Under the pieces are notes generated by a model. That model was not told the origin of the DNA. It worked only from the letters and a program-made list of their open reading frames with translations, and ran no database searches. Below are positions 1-13,600 of a stretch of 64,000 bases of DNA, piece by piece (within the stretch, counting starts at the first letter, position 1; every line of letters starts with the position of its first letter). Origin of the DNA: Ampullaceana balthica (Eukaryota > Mollusca > Gastropoda > Lymnaeidae); contig CALYLW010000739.1 of the NCBI GenBank assembly GCA_944989445.1, positions 186,001 through 250,000 on the forward strand. Reading direction: 5' to 3'. The position numbers were made by a program, and so were the translations under genes.

Positions 1-3000
1 TTGACATGCTGAACATCACTTTGTGTACATTGACATGCTGAACATCACTTTGTGTACATTGACATGCTGAACATCACTTTGTGTACATTGACATGCTGAA
101 CATCACTTTGTGTACATTGACATGCTGAACATCACTTTGTGTACATTGACATGCTGAACATCACTTTGTGTACATTGAAATGCTGAACATCACTTTGTGT
201 ACATTGACATGCTGAACATCACTTTGTGTACATTGACATGCTGAACATCACTTTGTGTACATTGACATGCTGAACATCACTTTGTGTACATTGACATGCT
301 GAACATCACTTTGTGTACATTGACATGCTGAACATCACTTTGTGTACATTGACATGCTGAACATCACTTTGTGTACATTGACATGCTGAACATCACTTTG
401 TGTACATTGACATGCTGAACATCACTTTGTGTACATTGACATGCTGAACATCACTTTGTGTACATTGACATGCTGAACATCACTTTGTGTACATTGACAT
501 GCTGAACATCACTTTGTGTACATTGACATGCTGAACATCACTTTGTGTACATTGACATGCTGAACATCACTTTGTGTACATTGACATGCTGAACATCACT
601 TTGTGTACATTGACATGCTGAACATCACTTTGTGTACATTGACATGCTGAACATCACTTTGTGTACATTGACATGCTGAACATCACTTTGTGTACATTGA
701 CATGCTGAACATCACTTTGTGTACATTGACATGCTGAACATCACTTTGTGTACATTGACATGCTGAACATCACTTTGTGTACATTGACATGCTGAACATC
801 ACTTTGTGTACATTGACATGCTGAACATCACTTTGTGTACATTGACATGCTGAACATCACTTTGTGTACATTGACATGCTGAACATCACTTTGTGTACAT
901 TGACATGCTGAACATCACTTTGTGTACATTGACATGCTGAACATCACTTTGTGTACATTGACATGCTGAACATCACTTTGTGTACATTGACATGCTGAAC
1001 ATCACTTTGTGTACATTGACATGCTGAACATCACTTTGTGTACATTGACATGCTGAACATCACTTTGTGTACATTGACATGCTGAACATCACTTTGTGTA
1101 CATTGACATGCTGAACATCACTTTGTGTACATTGACATGCTGAACATCACTTTGTGTACATTGACATGCTGAACATCACTTTGTGTACATTGACATGCTG
1201 AACATCACTTTGTGTACATTGACATGCTGAACATCACTTTGTGTACATTGACATGCTGAACATCACTTTGTGTACATTGACATGCTGAACATCACTTTGT
1301 GTACATTGACATGCTGAACATCACTTTGTGTACATTGACATGCTGAACATCACTTTGTGTACATTGACATGCTGAACATCACTTTGTGTACATTGACATG
1401 CTGAACATCACTTTGTGTACATTGACATGCTGAACATCACTTTGTGTACATTGACATGCTGAACATCACTTTGTGTACATTGACATGCTGAACATCACTT
1501 TGTGTACATTGACATGCTGAACATCACTTTGTGTACATTGACATGCTGAACATCACTTTGTGTACATTGACATGCTGAACATCACTTTGTGTACATTGAC
1601 ATGCTGAACATCACTTTGTGTACATTGACATGCTGAACATCACTTTGTGTACATTGACATGCTGAACATCACTTTGTGTACATTGACATGCTGAACATCA
1701 CTTTGTGTACATTGACATGCTGAACATCACTTTGTGTACATTGACATGCTGAACATCACTTTGTGTACATTGACATGCTGAACATCACTTTGTGTACATT
1801 GACATGCTGAACATCACTTTGTGTACATTGACATGCTGAACATCACTTTGTGTACATTGACATGCTGAACATCACTTTGTGTACATTGACATGCTGAACA
1901 TCACTTTGTGTACATTGACATGCTGAACATCACTTTGTGTACATTGACATGCTGAACATCACTTTGTGTACATTGACATGCTGAACATCACTTTGTGTAC
2001 ATTGACATGCTGAACATCACTTTGTGTACATTGACATGCTGAACATCACTTTGTGTACATTGACATGCTGAACATCACTTTGTGTACATTGACATGCTGA
2101 ACATCACTTTGTGTACATTGACATGCTGAACATCACTTTGTGTACATTGACATGCTGAACATCACTTTGTGTACATTGACATGCTGAACATCACTTTGTG
2201 TACATTGACATGCTGAACATCACTTTGTGTACATTGACATGCTGAACATCACTTTGTGTACATTGACATGCTGAACATCACTTTGTGTACATTGACATGC
2301 TGAACATCACTTTGTGTACATTGACATGCTGAACATCACTTTGTGTACATTGACATGCTGAACATCACTTTGTGTACATTGACATGCTGAACATCACTTT
2401 GTGTACATTGACATGCTGAACATCACTTTGTGTACATTGACATGCTGAACATCACTTTGTGTACATTGACATGCTGAACATCACTTTGTGTACATTGACA
2501 TGCTGAACATCACTTTGTGTACATTGACATGCTGAACATCACTTTGTGTACATTGACATGCTGAACATCACTTTGTGTACATTGACATGCTGAACATCAC
2601 TTTGTGTACATTGACATGCTGAACATCACTTTGTGTACATTGACATGCTGAACATCACTTTGTGTACATTGACATGCTGAACATCACTTTGTGTACATTG
2701 ACATGCTGAACATCACTTTGTGTACATTGACATGCTGAACATCACTTTGTGTACATTGACATGCTGAACATCACTTTGTGTACATTGACATGCTGAACAT
2801 CACTTTGTGTACATTGACATGCTGAACATCACTTTGTGTACATTGACATGCTGAACATCACTTTGTGTACATTGACATGCTGAACATCACTTTGTGTACA
2901 TTGACATGCTGAACATCACTTTGTGTACATTGACATGCTGAACATCACTTTGTGTACATTGACATGCTGAACATCACTTTGTGTACATTGACATGCTGAA

Positions 3001-4434
3001 CATCACTTTGTGTACATTGACATGCTGAACATCACTTTGTGTACATTGACATGCTGAACATCACTTTGTGTACATTGACATGCTGAACATCACTTTGTGT
3101 ACGTTGACATGCTGAACATCACTTTGTGTACATTGACATGCTGAACATCACTTTGTGTACATTGACATGCTGAACATCACTTTGTGTACATTGACATGCT
3201 GAACATCACTTTGTGTACATTGACATGCTGAACATCACTTTGTGTACATTGACATGCTGAACATCACTTTGTGTACATTGACATGCTGAACATCACTTTG
3301 TGTACATTGACATGCTGAACATCACTTTGTGTACATTGACATGCTGAACATCACTTTGTGTACATTGACATGCTGAACATCACTTTGTGTACATTGACAT
3401 GCTGAACATCACTTTGTGTACATTGACATGCTGAACATCACTTTGTGTACATTGACATGCTGAACATCACTTTGTGTACATTGACATGCTGAACATCACT
3501 TTGTGTACATTGACATGCTGAACATCACTTTGTGTACGTTGACATGCTGAACATCACTTTGTGTACGTTGACATGCTGAACATCACTTTGTGTACATTGA
3601 CATGCTGAACATCACTTTGTGTACATTGACATGCTGAACATCACTTTGTGTACATTGACATGCTGAACATCACTTTGTGTACATTGACATGCTGAACATC
3701 ACTTTGTGTACATTGACATGCTGAACATCACTTTGTGTACATTGACATGCTGAACATCACTTTGTGTACATTGACATGCTGAACATCACTTTGTGTACAT
3801 TGACATGCTGAACATCACTTTGTGTACATTGACATGCTGAACATCACTTTGTGTACATTGACATGCTGAACATCACTTTGTGTACATTGACATGCTGAAC
3901 ATCACTTTGTGTACATTGACATGCTGAACATCACTTTGTGTACATTGACATGCTGAACATCACTTTGTGTACATTGACATGCTGAACATCACTTTGTGTA
4001 CATTGACATGCTGAACATCACTTTGTGTACATTGACATGCTGAACATCACTTTGTGTACATTGACATGCTGAACATCACTTTGTGTACATTGACATGCTG
4101 AACATCACTTTGTGTACATTGACATGCTGAACATCACTTTGTGTACATTGACATGCTGAACATCACTTTGTGTACATTGACATGCTGAACATCACTTTGT
4201 GTACATTGACATGCTGAACATCACTTTGTGTACATTGACATGCTGAACATCACTTTGTGTACATTGACATGCTGAACATCACTTTGTGTACATTGACATG
4301 CTGAACATCACTTTGTGTACATTGACATGCTGAACATCACTTTGTGTACATTGACATGCTGAACATCACTTTGTGTACATTGACATGCTGAACATCACTT
4401 TGTGTACATTGACATGCTGAACATCACTTTGTGT
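1..4434. repeat. 29-bp minisatellite, about 153 copies
   Basis: A 29-base unit (ttgacatgctgaacatcact followed by ttgtgtaca) runs head to tail from the left edge, so the true array is longer than seen. Copies are almost identical. The few variants include ttgaaatg near 174 and acgttgac near 3102, 3537 and 3567. It lies in the intron before the first visible exon of the TMEM179-like gene. Such uniformity suggests recent expansion or homogenisation. Confidence 0.98.
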
Positions 4435-4724
4435 GCGTTGAATTTGAGCGATATGATTGTGCACTTTGAAAATGGTATATTGTCTAAAGCTGTTTACATT
4501 GACCAGGGGCTATTGTTACGTGCATCGACCATGACCTTATACGGTGTACACTGACCACGGCTAATTTTGTGTATATTGACTATGAAATCATGTTGTGTAC
4601 ATTGACCAAATGCTTAAATTATGTACATGACTACATGCTAATATTGCGTACATTAACCATGACCGGATGTAGTGCACACAGATCACTGCCTAATGTGTTG
4701 ACCTTGACCCCGTGTTGTCCGCAG
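4435..4724. repeat. Degenerate flank of the 29-bp minisatellite
   Basis: Diverged copies of the tacattgacc motif recur at irregular spacing (near 4496, 4549, 4573, 4597, 4648 and 4700), ending at the splice acceptor of the exon at 4725. This looks like older, decayed repeat from which the uniform array may have expanded. The alignment is by eye. Confidence 0.55.
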
Positions 4725-4862
4725 GTTTGACGCCGTGAGTACAGAATGGGGCTCACAGACCCTGTGTGACTTCACGACGTTCGTCCCTGTGTCCGTGGCC
4801 ATCTTCTCGGTGATCATTGGCTGGTCGACCTTCACCATCTGGCCGGCCATGATGTCCATGGG
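4725..4862 (+). CDS. TMEM179-like gene, first visible exon
   Basis: Acceptor tgtccgcag precedes the exon and donor GG|gtaggt follows it. The frame begins with one base completing a codon from an exon outside the window and ends with two bases. It encodes 45 full codons, starting FDAVSTEWGSQTLCDF and continuing into a hydrophobic segment with the motif VAIFSVIIGW. No start codon is expected here. Confidence 0.8.
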
Positions 4863-4873
4863 GTAGGTGACAG

Positions 4874-4950
4874 TCAATGTTCCTTTTAGGCTGCGCTAAC
4901 ATCTGACTGACGCCGCGCAGCAGTTTAGAATTACTGCGCATCTACTCTCT
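4874..4950 (+). mobile_element. Partial copy of a short TIR element
   Basis: Begins caatgttccttttaggctgc and contains a cgccgcgcagcagtttaga core shared with the elements at 58944-59112 and, in reverse, 26287-26512. The right end is not recognisable, so this is a truncated or decayed copy. It starts only 11 bases downstream of an exon end, inside the donor-proximal intron. Confidence 0.5.
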
Positions 4951-5494
4951 TGAATCCACACAAAAAAAACGACACACTTCCAGTTTACTTTTGAAGTATG
5001 CACACAGTGGGGTTTCAGTGTTATGTTCCACACTTTGCGGAACACCATTTCTTTATATTTATTTTAAAAAAAATTAAATTTAAACAAAAAATGTTATTAA
5101 AAAAAACGTTCAAGTTTTGCGGAACCACCCCTCCTCTATACAAAGGAACAAGTGCAACTTTCTCGGTGGAGTTTAAAAAACCTTTTCCAAACAACCGTCG
5201 GGATAGACATAGTTTACCGTCGGGATAGATTTAGCTTATACTATATATACTCAATGTACTTTGTTATGTTACACATTCAGTATCGTGTGAAGTGTAGAAT
5301 GTGTGTGTGTGGGTGGGGGGGGGGAGCAGACCTTAAATAAACAAGTATCCATTTTGTTTTGTTATATTAAATGTAATATATATTATATGCCTTTGGCATT
5401 TCCTTTATTGATATCTTAGCAAGAGGAATTTTCAGCCGTTCACCCCCACCTCCCAGTCCGAGACGGACGACGCTTTACCCTCGCCAGGTACTGG
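4951..5494. other. Intron, no gene recognised
   Basis: AT-rich intronic sequence with homopolymer runs, a short repeat of accgtcgggatagat (near 5195 and 5217) and a G-rich stretch near 5315. Nothing coding is recognised. Confidence 0.6.
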
Positions 5495-8400
5495 AATCAC
5501 GGTGCATGGCGCTATACAGTCCAAGCAATGTGCATAGCGCTATACAGTCCAAGCAATGTGCATAGCGCTATACAGTCCAAGCAATGTGCATAGCGCTATA
5601 CAGTACAAGCACGGTACATAGCGCTATACAGTCCAAGCACTGTGCATAGCGCTATACAGTCCAAGCACGGTGCATAGCGCTATACAGTACAAGCACGGTG
5701 CATAGCGCTATACAGTCCAAGCACGGTGCATAGCGCTATACAGTACAAGCACGGTACATAGCGCTATACAGTACAAGCACGGTACATAGCGCTATACAGT
5801 ACAAGCACGGTACATAGCGCTATACAGTACAAGCACGGTACATAGCGCTATACAGTACAAGCACGGTACATAGCGCTATACAGTCCAAGCACGGTGCATA
5901 GCGCTATACAGTACAAGCACGGTGCATAGCGCTATACAGTCCAAGCACGGTGCATAGCGCTATACAGTACAAGCAATGTGCATAGCGCTATACAGTCCAA
6001 TCACGGTACATAGCGCTATACAGTCCAATCACGGTACATAGCGCTATACAGTACAATCACGGTACATAGCGCTATACAGTACAATCACGGTACATAGCGC
6101 TATACAGTACAATCACGGTACATAGCGCTATACAGTACAATCACGGTACATAGTGCTATACAGTACAAGCACGGTACATAGCGCTATACAATCCGAAACA
6201 CGGTGCATAGCGCTATACAGTCCAATCACGGTACATAGCGCTATACAGTACAATCACGGTACATAGCGCTATACAGTACAATCACGGTACATAGCGCTAT
6301 ACAGTACAATCACGGTACATAGCGCTATACAGTACAATCACGGTACATAGCGCTATACAGTACAATCACGGTACATAGCGCTATACAGTCCAATCACGGT
6401 ACATAGCGCTATACAGTACAATCACGGTACATAGCGCTATACAGTCCAATCACGGTACATAGCGCTATACAGTACAATCACGGTGCATAGCGCTATACAG
6501 TCCAATCACGGTACATAGCGCTATACAGTACAATCACGGTACATAGCGCTATACAGTACAATCACGGTACATAGCGCTATACAGTCCAAGCACGGTACAT
6601 AGCGCTATACAGTACAAGCACGGTACATAGCGCTATACAGTCCAAGCACGGTACATAGCGCTATACAGTCCAATCACGGTACATAGCGCTATACAGTCCA
6701 ATCACGGTACATAGCGCTATACGGTACAAGCACGGTACATAGCGCTATACGGTACAAGCACGGTACATAGCGCTATACAGTACAAGCACGGTACATAGCG
6801 CTATACAGTCCAAGCACGGTACATAGCGCTATACAGTCCAATCACGGTACATAGCGCTATACAGTCCAATCACGGTACATAGCGCTATACGGTACAAGCA
6901 CGGTACATAGCGCTATACGGTACAAGCACGGTACATAGCGCTATACAGTCCAAGCACGGTACATAGCGCTATACAGTCCAATCACGGTACATAGCGCTAT
7001 ACAGTCCAATCACGGTACATAGCGCTATACGGTACAAGCACGGTACATAGCGCTATACAGTCCAATCACGGTACATAGCGCTATACAGTCCAATCACGGT
7101 ACATAGCGCTATACGGTACAAGCACGGTACATAGCGCTATACGGTACAAGCACGGTACATAGCGCTATACAGTCCAATCACGGTACATAGCGCTATACAG
7201 TCCAATCACGGTACATAGCGCTATACAGTACAAGCACGGTACATAGCGCTATACGGTACAAGCACGGTACATAGCGCTATACAGTACAAGCACGGTACAT
7301 AGCGCTATACAGTCCAATCACGGTACATAGCGCTATACAGTCCAATCACGGTACATAGCGCTATACAGTCCAATCACGGTACATAGCGCTATACGGTACA
7401 AGCACGGTACATAGCGCTATACGGTACAAGCACGGTACATAGCGCTATACAGTCCAAGCACGGTACATAGCGCTATACAGTCCAATCACGGTACATAGCG
7501 CTATACAGTACAATCACGGTACATAGCGCTATACGGTACAATCACGGTACATAGCGCTATACAGTACAAGCACGGTACATAGCGCTATACGGTACAATCA
7601 CGGTACATAGCGCTATACAGTACAAGCACGGTACATAGCGCTATACAGTACAATCACGGTACATAGCGCTATACAGTACAAGCACGGTGCATAGCGCTAT
7701 ACAGTACAAGCACGGTACATAGCGCTATACAGTACAAGCACGGTACATAGCGCTATACAGTACAATCACGGTACATAGCGCTATACAGTACAAGCACGGT
7801 GCATAGCGCTATACAGTACAATCACGGTACATAGCGCTATACAGTACAAGCACGGTGCATAGCGCTATACAGTACAAGCACGGTACATAGCGCTATACAG
7901 TCCAAGCACGGTGCATAGCGCTGTACAGTACAAGCACGGTACATAGCGCTATACAGTACAAGCACGGTACATAGCGCTATACAGTCCAAGCACGGTGCAT
8001 AGCGCTGTACAGTACAAGCACGGTACATAGCGCTATACAGTCGAAGCACGGTACATAGCGCTATACAGTCCAAGCACGGTGCATAGCGCTGTACAGTACA
8101 AGCACGGTACATAGCGCTATACAGTACAAGCACGGTGCATAGCGCTATACAGTCCAAGCACGGTGCATAGCGCTATACAGTCCAAGCACGGTACATAGCG
8201 CTATACAGTCGAAGCACGGTACATAGCGCTATACAGTCCAAGCACGGTACATAGCGCTATACAGTCCAAGCACGGTGCATAGCGCTATACAGTCCAAGCA
8301 CGGTGCATAGCGCTGTACAGTCCAAGCACGGTGCATAGCGCTGTACAGTACAAGCACGGTACATAGCGCTATACAGTCGAAGCACGGTACATAGCGCTAT

Positions 8401-8504
8401 ACAGTCCAAGCACGGTACATATCGCTATACGGTACAAGCACGGTGCATAGCGCTATACAGTCCAAGCACGGTACATAGCGCTATTCAGTCCCAGCACGGT
8501 GCAT
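5495..8504. repeat. 28-bp minisatellite, about 107 copies, with a TAGCGCTA core
   Basis: The unit is catagcgctatacag followed by t(a/c)caa(g/t)cacggta. Unlike the 29-bp array, copies vary at a few fixed positions: gtacaa or gtccaa, agc or atc, cagt or cggt, ggta or ggtg. Blocks of variants recur between about 6700 and 7500, suggesting expansion of multi-unit segments. Every unit carries the perfect palindrome TAGCGCTA. Open frames across it are a by-product of 28 x 3. Confidence 0.97.
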
Positions 8505-8539
8505 CATTGCCCAACACCTTTAACAGGTTAGCGCGTTAC

Positions 8540-8733
8540 CAGGGGCGTAGCTAAGAATTTGTAGGTGTTTAGGGGCCTGCTTAACCTCTTTGGGGGTCCC
8601 ACATACATGGCTCATGGCTGTCAAATAATATTTAATGTAAACAAAATTCGGACACTAATTTGGGGGCCCTCCTCAAGTGGGGGGCCAGGGGGACTTTCGA
8701 ATTTTGGACCCCCTTCCCCTAGCTTCGCCACTG
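8540..8733. mobile_element. hAT-like MITE with 8-bp target-site duplication
   Basis: Termini are CAGGGGCGTAGCTAAG on the left and, read inward from the right, CAGTGGCGAAGCTAGGG. The flanks are cgcgttac (8532-8539) and cgtgttac (8734-8741), 7 of 8 identical. CAG termini and 8-bp duplications are typical of hAT transposons. The body is 194 bp, G-rich, without a reading frame. It ends 47 bases before the exon at 8781, in the acceptor region. Confidence 0.75.
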
Positions 8734-8780
8734 CGTGTTACTTTAGTTTGAGTAGTGAACACGTCACGTTATTCTGACAG

Positions 8781-8918
8781 GAAGGGCGGCATCTTGATGC
8801 TGTTGTACTTGTCCATCTCCATCGTGAGCCTTGTGGTCACCACCATCTCCAACCTACTCTTACGTGACGGCTACTCGGCCACTTGTCTCTCCCTGGGAGA
8901 CCAACAGACGGCCCTGGG
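8781..8918 (+). CDS. TMEM179-like gene, second visible exon
   Basis: Acceptor ttctgacag, donor GG|gtgagt. The exon has 138 bases in the same phase pattern as the previous exon (one base in, two bases out). It starts GKGGILMLLYLSISIVSLVV, a membrane segment, followed by a polar loop containing the cysteine of ATCLSLGDQQ. Confidence 0.8.
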
Positions 8919-8989
8919 GTGAGTTCAACTCGGTGAAGATGTTGGTCAGCAAGTCAAAGTGTGTTGTTGGGGGGGGGGTAGGTGTGGAG

Positions 8990-9864
8990 AGGTGACGTGT
9001 GCAAGTGACGTAGTTCTAAATTTGGCACCAGATTTCAAAATAAATAAATTTAAATAATAAATTATTGTTTTTTTAAAAACCCTGATCGGGGGTGGGGGGA
9101 TATTCTTTCTTGCTCATGTTTTCTTGGACTACACACCGCACTGAGTTTTACAGTTTTCACTTTACGTTTCTTCTTGCTTATGTTTGATCACTGTCAAAAA
9201 GTTATTTGTCTTGTTGCGTCTTTAATCCACTCACTGTTCAATAACTTAACTTTTATTCTGGTTATGGATCCTGTTGTGGTGTGTTGTATTTTGACATGGC
9301 AGTAGTAGTAGTAGTAATAGTAGCATAGATGAATGAATGAATGATTTCTTATATAGCGCTAATACTATCCATGCTAGACCAGCATGCTCGTTGCGTTTTG
9401 ATATTTAAATTTAAACACTCTATCAAATTTTTAAAAAGTCTTCAAATTGTTGTTAAAGCGATCTTTATTTTCACATTCTTTCAAAAATTTCTGTTCCTAA
9501 ATTTTGGTGCCGCCGATTTAAAAAGGCGCATTCCAAAGTACTTCCTCCTGTGTCCATTCACACTGGGAATTTCCAGAAGGAAATGCTTTTTATTTACCCA
9601 TTATTTATTTATTTATTTTTTTTACAATTTTTAACATATGTTTCTGTCTTCGCCGAGTTCTAACAATTACAATTTGTAACGAGAGCCTATTCTTCAATGA
9701 AAAATACAATTTAAACAAAATATTATTTCCTTTTATATATCTCTAAGACAATTGTTGAGTTAGCAGTAAAAAAAAATGCAAAAATAACTCAACAGCTGAC
9801 TGTTCAAATTAAATGAAAATTTGGAATATTGTATTGTCATCGGAGATACAGGATATGAATTGAC
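8990..9864. other. Intron, low-complexity sequence plus a dispersed repeat
   Basis: AT-rich intron. At about 9331-9400 there is a repeat beginning gaatgaatgaatgatttctt and continuing atatagcgctaatactatcc, with an inverted relative at 30900-30968. No gene is recognised. Confidence 0.55.
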
Positions 9865-10261
9865 GCTAACAGAAGGGCCGGCTTTAGGCATAGGCAAACT
9901 AGGCAGCCGGCTTTTGGCATTGGCAAACTAGGCAGCCGCCTAGGGCCTCCGATTAGTCTCATCATTAGTGGGGGCCTCGCACAAGAATCTTTCCATTTTT
10001 ATTTATGTATTTTTCTATTACTATTACATTTAGGGCTACCAAATTCACGTCGCCTAGGCAGAGGCGTCACTAGGGTTGGTGTCACCCGGGGCGCGATGTT
10101 GGCCCGATTTTTACCCCCCCCCCTTTTTTTCGTCATACTTCGTCACAAAAACGTAGACCTCTTCAAATATGAAGTCACAAAGCTTTATCTCCTCAAGGTC
10201 GTATTTACTAATTCGTTACAACATGAAAAAAAAAGTTTTAAAATAAAAGAAAAACAGTAAT

Positions 10262-10268
10262 AAGAGAG

Positions 10269-10314
<46 letters not shown>
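10262..10314. repeat. (GA)n microsatellite
   Basis: An uninterrupted ag run of about 25 dinucleotides, just before the short 24-bp array. Confidence 0.97.
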
Positions 10315-10318
<4 letters not shown>

Positions 10319-10432
10319 ACCTGACCTGTATATAGTCATTCTACCTGACCTGTATATAGTCAGTCTACCTTACTTGTATATAGTCAGTCTACCTGACCTG
10401 TATATAGTCATTCTACCTGACCTGTATATATA
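10315..10432. repeat. Short 24-bp array, about 5 copies
   Basis: The unit is tctacctgacctgtatatag followed by tcat, the same as the large array at 16258-18253. It abuts the first copy of the 235-bp spacer, so array plus spacer exists twice in the element. Confidence 0.95.
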
Positions 10433-10660
10433 TAAACATACATATCTAAGCTTGCACGCCTTTCATAGATATAAATAAAACAAAAATATTAACTCAAAGA
10501 CATTTAATTCATAATTTTCCTCTAAAAAAACAACAACGAAGACCAATCTTTTGATTTTTTTTTGTTCTTGAAAAATCATATCCCCCCCCCTTTCCACAGT
10601 GGTGGAGCGGGTAGGGGTGGGGTTCGTCCATGGTGTCAGTATGCCAAAACCCAGTTGACA
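10428..10660. repeat. 235-bp spacer, left copy of a direct duplication
   Basis: Runs from ataaacatacatatctaagc to ccaaaacccagttgac and is almost identical to 18254-18481. The two copies enclose the 500-bp satellite and the large 24-bp array, consistent with a segmental duplication or unequal exchange. Confidence 0.9.
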
Positions 10661-13600
10661 TCCTTTATGTACGAGAAGTAATTAAAAGAATGTTCATTAT
10701 AATACGCAGCGCCAGACCATCCAGAAATACAAAATTGCAGTTGTGTCGTAAAACATGTTTAATATAATGCGCACCGATCAGGAATATGTTTATAAAAAGA
10801 GCTGTCAATAAAATACGCACCTTATTGCGCGACAGAAAGGTTGTTGAATATAATACGCACCGCGACGCTCTATCTAAAAAAATAGCATGATACATAGGAA
10901 TAAATAAAATAATCTAAAAAATCAATAATTTAATTACGGTACATGCGATCGATCTGAAATTTTGATACATTGTTTTTATCATCGGTACGAAACTGCCTGC
11001 AAAATTTCAGCTCGCTATCTTGCGAGCAAGTGGGTTAAAAATCGAGCAAAAGTTTTGGCGACAAGCAAGCAAGCAAGGTCGGTCGGTCGGTTGGCCGCAG
11101 ACACCACGAGTTAATATAAGGGATTTAATAAAAAAACCCGTAAAAAACCAAGTTTTTGACTATAAATCCTTTATGTACGAGACGTAACTAAAAGAATGTT
11201 CATTATAATACGCAGCGCAAGACCATCCAAAATACAAAATTGCAGTTGTGTCGTAAAACATGTTTAATATAATGCGCACCGATCAGGAATATGTTTATAA
11301 AAAGAGTTGTCAATAAAATACGCACCTTATTGCGCGACAGAAAGGTTGTTCAATATAATACGCACCGCGACGCTCTATCTCAAAAAATAGCATGATACAT
11401 AGGAATAAATAAAATAATCTAAAAAATCAATAATTTAATTACGGTACATGCGATCGATCTGAAATTTTGATACATTGTTTTTATCATCGGTACGAAACTG
11501 CCTGCAAAATTTCAGCTCGCTATCTTGCGAGCAAGTGGGTTAAAAATCGATCAAAAGTTTTGGCGACAAGCAAGCAAGCAAGCAAGGTCCGCCGCAGACA
11601 CCACGAGTTAATATAAAGGATTTAATAAAAACAACCCGTAAAAAACCAAGTTTTTGACTATAAATCCTTTATGTACGAGAAGTAACTAAAAGAATGTTCA
11701 TTATAATACGCAGCGCCAGACCATCCAGAAATACAAAATTGCAGTTGTGTCGTAAAACATGTTTAATATAATGCGCACCGATCAGGAATATGTTTATAAA
11801 AAGAGCTGTCAATAAAATACGCACCTTATTGCGCGACAGAAAGGTTGTTCAATATAATACGCACCGCGACGCTCTATCTCAAAAAATAGCATGATACATA
11901 GGAATAAATAAAATAATCTAAAAAATCAATAATTTAATTACGGTACATGCGATCGATCTGAAATTTTGATACATTGTTTTTATCATCGGTACGAAACTGC
12001 CTGCAAAATTTCAGCTCGCTATCTTGCGAGCAAGTGGGTTAAAAATCGATCAAAAGTTTTGGCGACAAGCAAGCAAGCAAGCAAGGTCCGCCGCAGACAC
12101 CACGAGTTAATATAAAGGATTTAATAAAAACAACCCGTAAAAAACCAAGTTTTTGACTATAAATCCTTTATGTACGAGAAGTAACTAAAAGAATGTTCAT
12201 TATAATACGCAGCGCCAGACCATCCAGAAATACAAAATTGCAGTTGTGTCGTAAAACATGTTTAATATAATGCGCACCGATCAGGAATATGTTTATAAAA
12301 AGAGCTGTCAATAAAATACGCACCTTATTGCGCGACAGAAAGGTTGTTCAATATAATACGCACCGCGACGCTCTATCTCAAAAAATAGCATGATACATAG
12401 GAATAAATAAAATAATCTAAAAAATCAATAATTTAATTACGGTACATGCGATCGATCTGAAATTTTGATACATTGTTTTTATCATCGGTACGAAACTGCC
12501 TGCAAAATTTCAGCTCGCTATCTTGCGAGCAAGTGGGTTAAAAATCGATCAAAAGTTTTGGCGACAAGCAAGCAAGCAAGCAAGGTCCGCCGCAGACACC
12601 ACGAGTTAATATAAAGGATTTAATAAAAACAACCCGTAAAAAACCAAGTTTTTGACTATAAATCCTTTACGTATGAGACGTAACTAAAAGAATGTTCATT
12701 ATAACACGCAGCGCAAGACCATCCAAAAATACAAAATTGCAGTTGTGTCGTAAAACGTGTTTAATATAATGCGCACCGATCAGGAATAGGTTTATAAAAA
12801 GTGTTGTCAGTAAAATACGCACCTTATTGCGCGACAGAAAGGTTGTTCAATATAATACGCACCGCGACGCTCTATCTCAAAAAATAGCATGATACATAGG
12901 AATAAATAAAATAATCTAAAAAATCAATAATTTAATTACGGTACATGCGATCGATCTGAAATTTTGATACATTGTTTTTATCATCGGTACGAAACTGCCT
13001 GCAAAATTTCAGCTCGCTATCTTGCGAGCAAGTGGGTTAAAAATCGATCAAAAGTTTTGGCGACAAGCAAGCAAGCAAGCAAGGTCGGCCTGCAGACACC
13101 ACGAGTTAATATAAAGGATTTAATAAAAACAACCCGTAAAAAACCAAGTTTTTGACTATAAATCCTTTATGTACGAGAAGTAACTAAAAGAATGTTCATT
13201 ATAATACGCAGCGCCAGACCATCCAGAAATACAAAATTGCAGTTGTGTCGTAAAACGTGTTTAATATAATGCGCACCGATCAGGAATATGTTTATAAAAA
13301 GAGCTGTCAATAAAATACGCACCTTATTGCGCGACAGAAAGGTTGTTCAATATAATACGCACCGCGACGCTCTATCTCAAAAAATAGCATGATACATAGG
13401 AATAAATAAAATAATCTAAAAAATCAATAATTTAATTACGGTACATGCGATCGATCTGAAATTTTGATACGTTGTTTTTATCATCGGTACGAAACTGCCT
13501 GCAAAATTTCAGCTCGCTATCTTGCGAGCAAGTGGGTTAAAAATCGATCAAAAGTTTTGGCGACAAGCAAGCAAGCAAGCAAGGTCCGCCGCAGACACCA

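Noticed and set aside
1..4434. CRISPR array
   Set aside because: No spacers: the unit is continuous with no unique sequence between repeats, and the context is eukaryotic.
7837..8157. 106-codon minus frame in the 28-bp array
   Set aside because: Purely repeat-encoded, and disrupted by the same variants seen across the array.
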